From NCBI GenBank assembly GCA_049999725.1, contig JBNGIS010000002.1:136615-200614 (forward strand): a stretch of DNA of 64,000 nucleotides. The letters run 5' to 3'. Position 1 is the first letter of the stretch, and the number at the start of each line of letters is the position of its first letter. A model generated the notes under the pieces. The model saw only the letters and a program-made list of their open reading frames with translations. It made no database searches and was not told the origin of the DNA. This document shows, piece after piece, positions 10,186-20,757 of this stretch. This DNA comes from Haplomitrium mnioides (lineage: Eukaryota; Marchantiophyta; Haplomitriopsida; Calobryales). A program made the translations under genes and the position numbers.

Positions 10186-10195
10186 CCCATAAAAG
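10186..10195 (+). promoter_or_regulatory. TATA-like box near the 3' end of LTR A
   Basis: CCATAAAAGG lies about 80 bp before the LTR end and is kept in all copies (about 20587, about 50859, and inverted about 20845). If it is the transcription start element, almost the whole LTR is U3 and R plus U5 is under about 60 bp, which is an unusual proportion. An alternative promoter elsewhere in the LTR cannot be excluded. Confidence 0.4.
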
Positions 10196-10284
10196 GTCCA
10201 GAAACACTAAGTAAGCCCTTAATTGGGGGAAACTCTGTCAGAAAAGAGTTAAGGCTCCGACCACGGGGCTGACATTACATTTTT

Positions 10285-10300
10285 TGGCGATCACGGCGAG
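10285..10300 (+). promoter_or_regulatory. Primer-binding-site-like sequence of element A
   Basis: TGGCGATCACGGCGAG starts ten bases after the LTR end. The TGGCG start is common to primer sites of Tat/Athila-type plant elements, which do not use initiator Met tRNA. I cannot name the tRNA with confidence. Both its position and the absence of a Met-type TGGTATCAGAGC site support the call. Confidence 0.5.
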
Positions 10301-10350
10301 ACAAAAGAATTCTGGAACAGTAACCTTGCAGTTGTTTATGGAGTGAAACA

Positions 10351-11880
10351 GTGGAGCAAGGGAAAAGAGTTTGGAATTCTGGGAGTAGCCTAACACTAGA
10401 AGATGAAGAGGACCAGTCAAGGAGGTTGCGTGGGTTGGATAAAGGAGAGATCTCATTCAGAAGTGGGAGAAACTTAGAAAGGGCAGTCAGAGCTTCTGGT
10501 TTCATACCAACCGCAACCTCAATGGCCAATGTGGGGCATGTAACACAAAGGTCCCGATTCACATACAAGACGTTCAGGGGATCTACAAGGGAGGACCTAG
10601 ATGAGTGGTTGGATGAATTCGAGGGTAAAGCCTACGCAAATGGGAAGAACCTCATTAAGGAGGCCATTCTTCCCGAGGTGTTAAAAGGGGAGGCTGGCCC
10701 TTGGTACCAAGCACTATCAAAGGCTACAAAAAGGAGTTGGGACACCTTCAAGGCAACTTTCTTGCAGGAGTTCAAAAAGATAGGAGGGGAATCTGAGGCC
10801 TTGATCAAGATCGGCCAGATGGAGATGAAGAAGCAAGAATCAGTAAGGAAGTTTCTTCAACGGTTCCAGATGATAGCCAGAAAGATTAACCCCCCCTGCA
10901 TTAGATGGGATGTTGACCTCCTGGTTTATCTAGCCTTGGTGAGGAGCTCCAAGCCCACGTGCTTGGAGCAAGCAGTGGAGGAAGCCCAATCTTACATCAA
11001 GGCTGAAGTGGCAAGCTCCAAAAGAAAGTCAAAGAGAAGGAATGATTTTGACAGTTCTTTAGAGAGCTCCAATCAAGAAGATAGCTATGATGATAGCTCC
11101 TCTTCAAAGTCTAAATCAGAGAGTGAGAGCAACCCCAAGAGCTCATAAGATGAAAGATCCCACAAGCGGCGGAAGAAAAAGAGCAGCAAAAAGAAAAAGG
11201 AGGCCAAAGAGAAGAGGGCCAAGAAACATGACTAGGACAATGAGGGCAAGGAGAAAAAGGCCTACCGGTCTCATGACAGAGGAGCTGGTGGGGAGACCAG
11301 CAAGAGGAGGGGGGCTAAAGACCCTATGGATGAAATCAATGCAAAATTGGAAGCCATGTCGATCCATTTAGCCAGCCTGAAGCTCGAGGGCAAAAAAGTG
11401 TTGACATGGAGGGCCCATGTCTGGTGCGTGAAGTGCCGCACCTATGGGCACTCCCCCCAAGAATGCCCCCTAGATGGGATGCCCATCCATTATGTGAGGG
11501 AGGACCTCCCAAGGTGGTACCATGAGGAGGTGGAATACATGTAGGAGGAACCACCACAACTCGTGTACCAGGTGGTAAGCCAACCTCGACCAATGGCAGG
11601 CCGACCTGTCAATATGGTGCTTGGTTAGTCGGCGGCTTGGGGACACGCACGGCTAGAAGGGCTAGGGGCTGGCCAAAATAGGACTAGGGTAATGGTGTGC
11701 TGGAACTGTGGGCAGCCATGCGACATTTCCCCTAACTGCCCGGAGCCTAGGAAGGAAGGGTATGGCATGTCGTCGTTGCTTTGTACAGGATGCAAAAAGG
11801 AAGAGCATGTGGCCAACAATTGTCCCCATGCCAGAAGGCAAGAGCTGCCTCCTAACTTGGCTCAGTAAGCACCTCCCCCA
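10351..11880 (+). pseudogene. Element A gag (capsid and three zinc knuckles), with internal stops
   Basis: The gag begins at or near 10351; the frame opens after a stop at 10321 and has no ATG before 10522, so the original start codon may be mutated. A retrotransposon-gag capsid domain covers about 10570-11000 ('TREDLDEWLDEFEGKAYA', 'AGPWYQALSKATKRSW', 'SVRKFLQRFQMIARKI'). A Ser/Lys/Glu-rich tract follows, then three CCHC knuckles: CVKCRTYGHSPQEC (11425), CWNCGQPCDISPNC (11698, zinc His replaced by Asp) and CTGCKKEEHVANNC (11782). In-frame stops are at 11146, 11233, 11542, 11626 and 11866. Gag packages element RNA into cytoplasmic particles. The reading frame is shared with pol. Confidence 0.85.
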
Positions 11881-13250
11881 GCAACAGTCAACCTGGTGAC
11901 CACCTCATAGGAGCATAGGGCAGAGTTTCCAGAAGTAGAAGCCCTTGTGGAAGAGGATTACTACGGAATGGCTACCAGGGCTGCAGCCAAGGCCAAGGAA
12001 AAAAGAAAGGCCAAGCTGGCCCGGAGAAAGGAAAGGGCTGCAAACGTGCTCCCCACTGAGGAGGACTCAGAATACAAAAGGGAGCACCCAAAATTATTCT
12101 ATCCAAGGCAGGAGGAGGAGGTGAAAAAGCAGTTGGAAGCCCTGGAGGCGGCTAAAGCCCAGCAAGCGGTAGAAAAGACCCTGCGAGAGGTCAATCACAG
12201 GAATGGGGTTGAGCAGGCCAAGCAGGACCCTGCCCCCCAGCCCCCACCCAGCACCTGCGTGCCCTCCAACATCCAGAGGGATGTGAGGGACTGCCCGGTC
12301 ACTGCAACTGTAGGGCAATTGATCAGGGACAGTCTGGTATACAAGAGGCAGCTCTGGGAGCTACTAATGGGCACCAGAAGGAAGAGGAGGCTTCCCATGG
12401 TGGGCACCACCGCCGACCTACGGATGATCTGCGAAGATAAGGGAGCTTCTGAAATAGACATTCAGATTGCGGGGTGCACTTTGTCCTTGGTGCTAGTGGA
12501 CGGAGGGGCGGGAGTAAATATCATGGTGGAGGAGACTGCCCACCGACTGGGTTTCAAGACTTTCTCCCCGACCGAGAGGATTATGCGGTTGGCGGATGGA
12601 TCTAAGGTTAAGCCCTTGGGAGCATTGCTGAAGGTGCCCACCTGGATCGGGGGAAAGGAGTTTGCACTGAACTACTTGGTGATGAGACCAGCAAGGAGTT
12701 CTCCATTTCCTATTTTGATTGGGAGGCCTTGGCTGTATGGAGCCAAAGTAATGCATAATTAGGGAGACTCCACCTTGGTGTTTAGACCTGGCAAGACAAT
12801 GGTGAATTACGGCCCTGTCCCACATGAGGGAGAGACCATAGAGGATAAGGAGTATGATACAGAGTGGTCGGTGGAAGAGGAGTCAAAGGACGAGGATACT
12901 TACTGGTTGAGACTAGTGAGTGACATGACATAGGCCGATTTTTTGGGCAGTGCCGAAGCCAAGGTCAACCAGTTGGAGACTTCTGTCTTTGGAATTTGGG
13001 GTACGATGGAGGTTGAGGCAGGAGTGCCAACCCTCAGCTCTGGACCTGAGCAAAAAGGGGAGTCAGGGGCATCCACTTCCAGCCCTAGACCTAAGATAAA
13101 AGGGGAGTTGACTGCAGCTATCATCCCAGGGGAGGATGATCACCAAATGAGGACATGGGAGCTTGACAAGAAGCCTGCTGTAGGTGGACAACGACTCGCC
13201 CACTTGGAGTCAGGCTGTGACTCCACGAACAAAAACAAGGTGGAGCTCAT
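11881..13250 (+). pseudogene. Element A protease region
   Basis: It is in the same frame as gag. After a Lys/Arg/Ala-rich helical segment (about 11960-12200), the retropepsin active site reads 'LVLVDGGAGVNIM', with Asp at 12499-12501. It is followed by the flap/psi-loop region to 'PILIGRPWLYGAKVMHN'. The Asp-Gly-Gly form of the active site is frequent in plant non-chromodomain gypsy lineages. An acidic spacer (12780-13250) links it to reverse transcriptase. Stops at 11908, 12760, 12931 and 13252 break it. The enzyme would cleave the gag-pol polyprotein. Confidence 0.8.
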
Positions 13251-13252
13251 CT

Positions 13253-14310
13253 AGGCGGAACAATACAGAGAGATAACGGCCCCTGGAGGGAGGACATTTC
13301 AGCTTGGTTTCTCCTTAAACAAGGGGGTTGAGAGAGCCTTCATGCAAACCTTAGGGAACTTCAGCAATGTGTTTGCATGGAGCCATATGGACCTAAAGGG
13401 CATGCTCAGAGAGCTGGGGGAGCACAGAATTGACTTGGAAGATAATGCTACCCCCTTGCGACAGCAGCAGTACCGAATGAACCCACGCTTCTCCCTATTG
13501 GTGAAAGAGAAGGTGGATAAGCTCCTAGAGGCAGGATTCATCTACCCTGTACTGAACAGTGAATGAGTGTCCCCCCTGGTGGTGGTGCCGAAGAAGGCAG
13601 GCTTGGACGGGAAGCCAAAGATCAGGGTGCGCCAAGACTATCGCAAGCTGAATACGGCGACCAAGAAAGCCCACTACCCTCTACCTTTTACTGATGGTGT
13701 GCTGGACCTAGTGGCGAGCCAGGAAGTTTATAGTTTTATGGAGGGGTACTCCGGCTACAACCAGGTGTGGATACTGGAGGAGGACCAGCTAAAGACTGCC
13801 TTCACAATGGAGAGGGGAGTTTTTGCCTTCTGACGAATGCCATTTGGTCTCTACAATACCCCAGGTACATTCCAGAGACTAATGATGAACATGTTCTGAG
13901 ACTACCTCAGGAAGTTCCTTGAAATCTTCATCGACAACTTTGTAGTATACGGCAAGGTCAAGGACCATGAGGAGCATGTGCGGCTCACCTTTCAACGATG
14001 CAGAGAAGCGGGACTGCGGCTGCACCCTGGGAAATGCTTCTTTGCAGTGAGAGAAGGGATACTACTGGGGCATAGGGTCTCCAGCTAGGGAATTGCTGTA
14101 GACCAAGAAAAGGTGGTAGTCTGGCTGGGTGTGGCGTTTCCAACGTGTCTAGTAGAGGTGCAAGGATTCCTAGGGTGTGTGGGCTACTATAGGAGGTTTA
14201 TTCCAAAATTTGCCTTCGTAGCCTACCACCTAACGGAGATGGTGAAAAGGGGCAGTGACTTTGAGCCAATAGAGCCCAAGAGATTCAGCTTTAATAAGCT
14301 CAAGAGGTGA
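13253..14310 (+). pseudogene. Element A reverse transcriptase, catalytic Asp lost
   Basis: The RT domains are readable in order: 'HRIDLEDNATPLRQQQYR' and 'VDKLLEAGFIYPVLNSE' (fingers), 'SPLVVVPKKAG', 'RVRQDYRKLN' (palm), 'RMPFGLYNTPGTFQRLM', then the catalytic box 'FIDNFVVYG' at 13927-13953. The second catalytic Asp is Asn (13936-13938, GAC to AAC). The thumb and connection follow, with 'LGHRVSS' and 'FLGCVGYYRRFIPKF'. Stops lie at 13564, 13831, 13897, 14086 and 14308. The enzyme would copy element RNA into cDNA primed by tRNA. The frame has no indels despite the stops. Confidence 0.9.
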
Positions 14311-14740
14311 TTGGCCAATGCGCCTATTCTGGCGCCTCCAAACTGGACCAAGGAGTTCCACGTGATGGTGAATGTTTCGGGTTTCTGTGTGGGGGCAAAG
14401 CTGAGCCAACTCGATGAGGAGGGCAAGGACCACCCCATCTACTTTGCCAGCAGACTCCTCTCAGCGGCGGAGAAGAACTACTCGCGCACCGACTGTGAGG
14501 TTTTGGGGATAATCTACTCCTTGAAGAAGTTCCGACACTACCTGCTGCATTACAAGGTGGTGTTTCACACAGATCACAACGCCCTCAAATACATGGTCAA
14601 CAAGCCAGACCTGACAGAGAGAGTGGCGAGGTGGATGCTGCTACTCTAGGAGTTTAATTTTGAGGTACGCATCAAGCCAAGAAAAAAACACCAGAATGCG
14701 AACTTCTTCTCGAGGATCGAAGGCCAGCCAAGTGCAGAAG
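14311..14740 (+). pseudogene. Element A RNase H
   Basis: Motifs visible are 'VSGFCVGAKLSQLDEEG', 'YFASRLLSAAEKNYS', 'DCEVLGIIYSLKKFRHYL' and 'HTDHNALKYMVNKPDL', the standard gypsy RNase H order. The first catalytic Asp of the usual Asp-Ala-Ser core is Asn here ('VMVNVSGF'). A stop at 14647 separates it from the linker. RNase H degrades the RNA strand of the RNA-DNA hybrid during reverse transcription. Confidence 0.85.
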
Positions 14741-16056
14741 GAGTGGTGGACACCTTCCCCGATGAAGACCTGGTCCATGTCAGGGAGGGGAGACCCACAG
14801 AGTATGGAGACATCATTGAGTTCCTCTTGACGGCGAGGATTCCCCCTGGGCACACCTTAGAACATGCAACAATGTTTTTCATAAAGGTGAGGCCCTTTCT
14901 CATGATCAAGGGAATGCGGCATAGGCAGGGCATGGACCAACAGATATGGAGGTGCTTGGAGAAGGACCAGTCCACGGTGGTGATGTGAGCAATGCACAAG
15001 GAAGAGGCCGGCAGACATTTTGCGGCAGAAACCACCATCCGGAAGATCGTGGACGCTAAGTATTGGTGGCCCACCCTGCACAGGGATGTGCACTTCTTTG
15101 TGAAGAGGTGTGACGCTTGTCAGCGGACTAGGAAACCAGCAACAACGTACCACCATCCACTGGTTCCAATCATCCCCCTGGCCCCATTTGAGAAGTGGGA
15201 AATTGATTTCATCGGGCCTATCACTCTATCCACGAGGCGTGGGAACAGGTACATTTTGCTTTCAACTAACTATGCTACCAAGTGGGTGGAGGCAATGGCA
15301 ACGAGGAAAGATGACGCACCAACAGTGGTCCGGTTCCTATACGAGAAAATCTTCACCCAATTCGGCGCACCGCTGGAGTTGGTGAGTAACTAAAGTATGT
15401 ATTTTGTTAATTGGGTCATTGATGAGCTCACGAGAAAGTACTTGGTCAAGCACCGTAAAACCACCGCCTACCACCCTAAGGCCAATGGGCTCATAGAGAG
15501 GGCCAACGGGATTATGGGCAAGATCCTGAACAAGACAGTGGCGGCCAACAAGGAGGACTGGGACCTGAAACTGTTAACAGCCACCCACGCCTATAATCTG
15601 GCCTACAAGACCACCACGGGCCACTGCCCGTATTTCCTGGTGTTTGGGCAGCATTCGCTGGTCCTTGTGGAGTTTGAAGTCCCCACACCGCAGGTGTCAC
15701 TTGAGGAGAGAATGATAAAGGGTCTGAGCCAAACAAAAAGAGTGCACCAGTTGGAGGCCCTAGAGGAGATCCGGCCAAGCGCACACGAGAGACTGGAACA
15801 TCAACAACAGCTGACCAAGAAGCAGCATGACAAGAAGCTGAGACCAGTCAACTTCAAGGGAGGGGATCTAGTGTTGCTCTACAACAGCAGGTTTATGCAC
15901 TTCCTCAGAAAGCTGCATACTTGGTGGATGGGGCCCTACTTGGTGAGAGTGCTTCACGACAATGTGTCGGTAGAGTTGAGCACGGTAACAAGGGCACATC
16001 TTTCCAACCAGGTCCACTACGACCGGCTCAAACGGTATCACCACCATGAGGACTAG
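14741..16056 (+). pseudogene. Element A integrase without chromodomain
   Basis: The HHCC zinc module reads 'HKEEAGRHFAAETTI' and 'FFVKRCDACQRTR' (14995-15130). The catalytic core has Asp at 15205-15207 ('EIDFIGP'), Asn at 15388-15390 where the second Asp is expected, and Glu at 15496-15498 ('GLIERAN'). Stops are at 14986 and 15391. The C-terminal 'GDLVLLYNSRFMHFLRKL' to 'MGPYLVRVLHDNVSVEL' is the GPY/F-type module. It ends 'LKRYHHHED' with no chromodomain. Integrase would insert the cDNA and make 5-bp duplications, which are seen here. The frame closes at the TAG at 16054-16056. Confidence 0.88.
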
Positions 16057-16292
16057 TGTGGAGAGTGCTGCCGTGTATAGTATGCGTGGAGACTTTTCTG
16101 TACATTTCGATGTTTAGCATTGCGTAGTGAGTTGTGTCGTTCATGTCACAATGTTGTGTGAGTGGGTCGTGGATGGTGACCAGGTTGACTAAAGGCCCCA
16201 ATAAGGAAGTCAAAGCGGCGGCCATGAGGAGGCGAAGAAGACCAAAAGGAGGAAGGTGTTTGCGGATCGCTGCACAATTTAAAGGGGAGTTA
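16057..16292 (+). other. 3' untranslated region and polypurine tract of element A
   Basis: No coding capacity is seen. AAAGGGGAGT at 16281-16290, two bases before the right LTR, is the polypurine tract that would prime plus-strand DNA synthesis. The short distance from the pol stop argues against an additional 3' gene in this element. Confidence 0.75.
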
Positions 16293-19200
16293 TGTCGGTC
16301 GGGTGTGTCTGAGTTTTTTAATTTTTTGTAAATTTTGAGCTTCTTAGCCTGATTGATTCCATCAGTTTGTGTTAGCCTGCTATGTGTTGCTACATTTTAT
16401 TGTTTATTGTTGTTGTGGCAATCCTGCACCTCTCTACTCTTTCTCCTTTCCCTTCTCTTCCTTTCTTTTCTGCTTTCCCCCATGAATATCATGGATCTTG
16501 CAAATGCAAGGAGGAGCCCTATGGAATTCAGATGAGTCAGGGAAGAAGGCTAGCAAGGGGATCAGAAAGACTTGTAGCAATTCTTGACAGAGAGAGATCA
16601 TGCCAAGGGTGAGCAGAGGATTCAAGGAGAGGTCAGAGGGAGATCGTCCGAGGGAGATCATCAGAGGGAGACCATCAGAGGGAGATCATCCGAGAGAGAT
16701 CAACAGGGGAAGATTGTCAGAGGGAGATCATCACAGAGAGATCAGCAAGGGAAGATTGTCAGAGGGAGATTGTTAGAGCTCCTCAGCAGAGGTCAAAGGA
16801 GCTAGCCACCAGCGTGGAGGAAGTCATCGAGAAGGGAGTCAACCTCACTCAAAGAGGAATCACGTGAAGGGGAAGTCACAAGAGGAGCTACGAGAAGTGA
16901 AGGTGAGGGGGAGTCCAGTCAGAGGCATGCAGATGGCCATCACGCAATTGGATCGGAGGTCGTAGCACTGCAAAAACATACCCAACGGCATCGAACGACG
17001 AACCAAGATCATGCAGCAAACGAAGCTAGGTGAAAAGGAGGCAGTCGGATGAACCCAAGGGAGATGAGGCCCCACGATGGGTTGCCCACGAGTAAAGGGA
17101 AGGAGGAGCTCCATAATCGGAAGCCACATGATGCAATTGGACCAAAAGAAGGCGATCGAGGCAAAGAAATCCACACGAAGAAAGAGTTCCGAGGATTCCG
17201 AAGAGGTCTGCGGAAACGTGGCGGCCCTCACGCACTTCACGGGATCCTTCGGAGGATGTGGCAACTCCTAAGGGTCCGAAGGGTTTGATAGGGTCCATCC
17301 TCCCTACATGGGGATCCTAAGTTAAGTGGGATCCGATCAGCCTCTCTACATGGGTTCCCCACTTAACAGGGATCCGCAAAGGGGGGTCCAACGGGTCCGA
17401 AGTGATGGCAAAACAAGGATAAGCGAAGCAGTGACCAGACAAAGAGGTGACTTGTTACTATTCCGGTGGCATGGAGGATTCCTTAAAGGCTACGCGGGAA
17501 GGGTGAAGCGGCGACTGACAAAGAGAAGACTTGTCACTATTACAACGGCATGGAGGATTCCTTAAGGCAACTGTGAGGCCAAGCGAGAAGGGCGAAGCTA
17601 TGACAAATCATAGTCACAGATTCAGGGACACGTGGCCTCGGTTAAACGGGTTCCGTTCAGCCTCCCTAAGTGGGGAGTCCCTCTTAACTGGGTTCCGATT
17701 AGCCACCCTATGTAGAGAGCCCACTTAACGGGAATCCGACGGGGAGCACAACCGGGAACCAAGAAATGAGAGACGAAATGATTATCAGTTGCTGATCCGA
17801 CGAAGAGGGGGAAAAGTTCGACAGAGTAAAATTGGAAAGTTCGACGGGAGTATGTGGCGCGCATCATTCTTATCACAAAGGGATCTCGAATTAGAGATAT
17901 AGCCAAGGTCTGACTAGATGAAGAGCAGAGGGTGCCGAAAATGTGATCAGACGACAATCCGTCCAGAACAAGATCAAGGAACAGCGGAATGGGGATAAAT
18001 CACGGGTCATGCTACAGCAAGATTGAAGAGGGCCGAAAGGGTGATCAAGCGAAGTTCGGCCAGAGAAAGAAGCCAGCAACAAACAGCCGAAAGGGCAATC
18101 CATTGACGATCCGGCCAGAACAAGACCAAGAGTAGCGAAACGACGATGAAGCGACGATCCGGACATAAGAAGAAGCAAGGAACCAACAGCCGAAGGGGTG
18201 ACCGATCACAGTTCTGGCATTGGCGAGGATGAAAGTTCGACAGAGCAACACTGAAAGTTTGAAAGGGATCAAAGGGAGCTTGCTATAGTTCTTATATCAA
18301 GCGAAGAGAAAGTTAATCAAAGGGAGCCTCAGTTCTTACTTCGAGCGGGTGCTGAAACGGCGACAACATGTACCATTCTTACTCAGCGAGGGATTTGTTT
18401 TGCGGATGATGTGGCATCCGCGGAAAAGGGTTAGCACAAGTCAACTTCGGAGTCCGGTCAAGGCATCGGTCCGCCTACCTCTTTGTAGGGCGGCGTCGGA
18501 CGGCGCAATATCGGATGACATGGCGGGCGGATATGTGGCGACCTGTGGAGTTCCAAAGATCGACGGCGAGTTCCAAAGAGCGACGGCGGGATCCCAAGTA
18601 GCAACGGTGGGGTTCCAAAGAATGACGACGAGCTTCCGAGGAGCAATGGCGGGATTACAAAGGGATCTGCGGACACGTGGTGACATGTGGGAGTATGAGG
18701 AGTGACGGTAAGGTTCAAAAGAACAATGATGAGCTTCCGAGGAGCAACTGCCGGGTTCTGAAGGGATCTGCGGATGCGTGGCAACCTGTTGGGATCCGCG
18801 AGCGCTTGTGGGGGGCCCTTGAACGATCGCGGAGGCAGCAGCGAGGAGAATCGACAACGATTGAGAAGCAGCCCATGGGATGCGTTGGGTAGCACCTGCG
18901 AATCCATTTCTAAATGCATTTCTTTGAATTTTCCTACAAGCAAAATCTCTTCGACCCAGCTGCTGATATACGTTCAACGAGACACTTTGAAGGAATCGAA
19001 TCAGGATTGCCATAGGGTTGCAAACACGACCAGCAGCGAGGGGATTCTTGATCGAAAATTGGCAAGAAAGAGCACTAGAAAGTGAAAAAAAGGTGCAGAC
19101 AATCCTTCCCCGCAATTTTTCCTCTTCTGATCTTGGGGGCTTCAGTTGATACTCGTGAAACGCACGCTGACCGACAAGTGTCAGCTTCTCAAGAAACGGT

Positions 19201-20673
19201 TGTCAACGAGAAAAAATTCCAAAGTCCAGTGAAGAGAAGCGAGTCGATCTTGATTAAGAATTCCTTGCAGGGGGACGTGCGTTGCATGGGGGGTATAGCT
19301 GGGACCGCTGCCGGATGGAGGGGGTTGTTGTTCTTGCAAAATTGAGAGTGGGAGACCAAACTCGAGGAGGAAGAGGCAAGTGAGGGAGAGAGGAGAGATT
19401 CCAGCCAAGATTCATGTGTGGGGAGTGGACTTGAGCAAGGAGACCAGCGGGGGTGGAGGTGGACTGAAGGGGAGCTGAGAATCGTTGAGCGTGGGGGCTC
19501 TAGAGTCTCAAGCAATCCAGGTGGACTCATCGTTGTAGGTGGACCAAGCATTTGGAGGTGGATCGCCAAGTGAATTTGAAGGGAATCTGTCAACTTGAAT
19601 TCGTGGGAGGCTGCCAAGGGGGGTCTTGGGGTCGTCTCAGCTTCATCTGTGCAAGAGCATCAATCCTAGGGGCGATTGGGGGCGTTTCTGATCATAATTC
19701 TCAAGTGGAGTTAAGAGAGAAGTGGCTGTGTTAGTGCCTGCGCGCTGCATAGAAGATCCAGTTGAGGCTCAAGGTGGAGTGGTGGCCAGCAGTTGTGGGG
19801 ACTGTCTTCCAGAGGTGGAAGTTAAAGAAATCCTCTTCCAAGCATGAGGAAGTAAATTGAGGGCTTCTCGCGAGGAAAGTTGAAAAACTATCTTATTGAG
19901 AGTGGGTGGCTGAAGGAGTGGAGGAGAACTAGAGTGGCTGATGGGAGCTGAAGGAGGATTGAGAGAAAAGATCAGTTCTTGAGAGGTGGAAGAAATCAGC
20001 AGGGCAGTGTGCAAGTACCGGTGTTTTCTTGTTTACGTGTGCTATTTAGATTTGTGTTCTGTTTGTAGTTCTGTGTTATTCATAGTTTTAGAAGGCCTGT
20101 ATTGCATTTGTCCAATCCTGAAGACACCTTGGACAGGGGAAATCAGGACTAGCAGCATTGTAATTGTGATAATTGGATACTAAGACATGCTTTCTTTTGT
20201 AAAACAAAGTGATTGGGTCCAGTTTTGGACTTCAAAATTATAAGACGAAGTGGTTCAGCAGCATTACAGTCTCTTCGTGGGTGGTTGGGGGGAATGGATG
20301 TGTATGAGCAGGTGGGTTTGTAAAGCAATTGTGGGCTAGGGTCCAAGACCGTGAGGCAACCACGAATCAACCAGGGCTCTCCAAGAGACCACTGCAACCA
20401 AGAATCAGATGCTCTATTCTATTTGCCCCTGTCTTCCAAGTGGCACCTTTCGAGGTTAAGGCCTGAAGAAGGGATGTGACCAACATCTATGGGCAGTGGC
20501 GGTTGTGCTTGGGTGTTGTGGAGTGTTGCACAGTCATTTCTATATGGAAAGCGGTTGTTGGGGTCCATTCGGTCCAAAGCCCCTCCCATAAAAGGTCCCA
20601 AAACACTAAGCCAGCTCTTAATCGGGGGAAACTCTGTCGGAAAAGAGTTAAGGCTCCGACCACGGGGCTGACA
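16293..20673 (+). repeat. Right LTR of element A
   Basis: It starts TGTCGGTCGGG and ends GGGGCTGACA, 4381 bp. It has the same arrays as the left LTR without the 99-bp duplication. About 25 bases near 17010-17035 are absent from the left LTR. The following five bases, CTCAT, complete the target-site duplication. Confidence 0.95.
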
Positions 20674-20757
20674 CTCATCGAAAGGTTGACTTTTGACATC
20701 TTCTTGTTTATGAACTAAGAAGAGAGCTAAGTTATTGTAGCTCTTTTAGAAGCCTTG
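20674..20757. other. Host DNA between two independent insertions
   Basis: It starts with the right CTCAT duplication of element A and ends with CCTTG (20753-20757), the left duplication of the inverted solo LTR. The 74 bases between them are the continuation of the sequence interrupted at 5734. Confidence 0.85.

Larger units (their letters stand above)
5735..10274 (+). repeat. Left LTR of element A
   Basis: It starts TGTCGACTGGG and ends GGGGCTGACA. It contains several GC-rich internal tandem arrays (described separately), a 99-bp tandem duplication absent from the other three copies, and a conserved CATAAAAGG near its 3' end. Open frames of up to 199 codons within it are not conserved in orientation between copies, so I do not treat them as genes. 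Pairs with 16293-20673; further copies lie at 20758-25124 (minus) and 46692-50942. Confidence 0.95.
5735..20673 (+). mobile_element. Full-length Ty3/gypsy LTR retrotransposon 'A' with very long LTRs
   Basis: The element is 14,939 bp and bounded by perfect 5-bp duplications. Its left LTR is 5735-10274 (4540 bp) and right LTR 16293-20673 (4381 bp), around an internal region of only about 6 kb. Pol order is protease, reverse transcriptase, RNase H, integrase, which defines Ty3/gypsy. There is no chromodomain at the end of integrase, so I place it among non-chromodomain plant lineages (Tat/Athila-like), with moderate confidence. Over the first 110 bases the two LTRs differ at nine positions, eight of them transitions, so the insertion is old. 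Seventeen in-frame stops make it inactive. It is inserted in the putative LTR of the methyltransferase-bearing relic. Confidence 0.95.
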
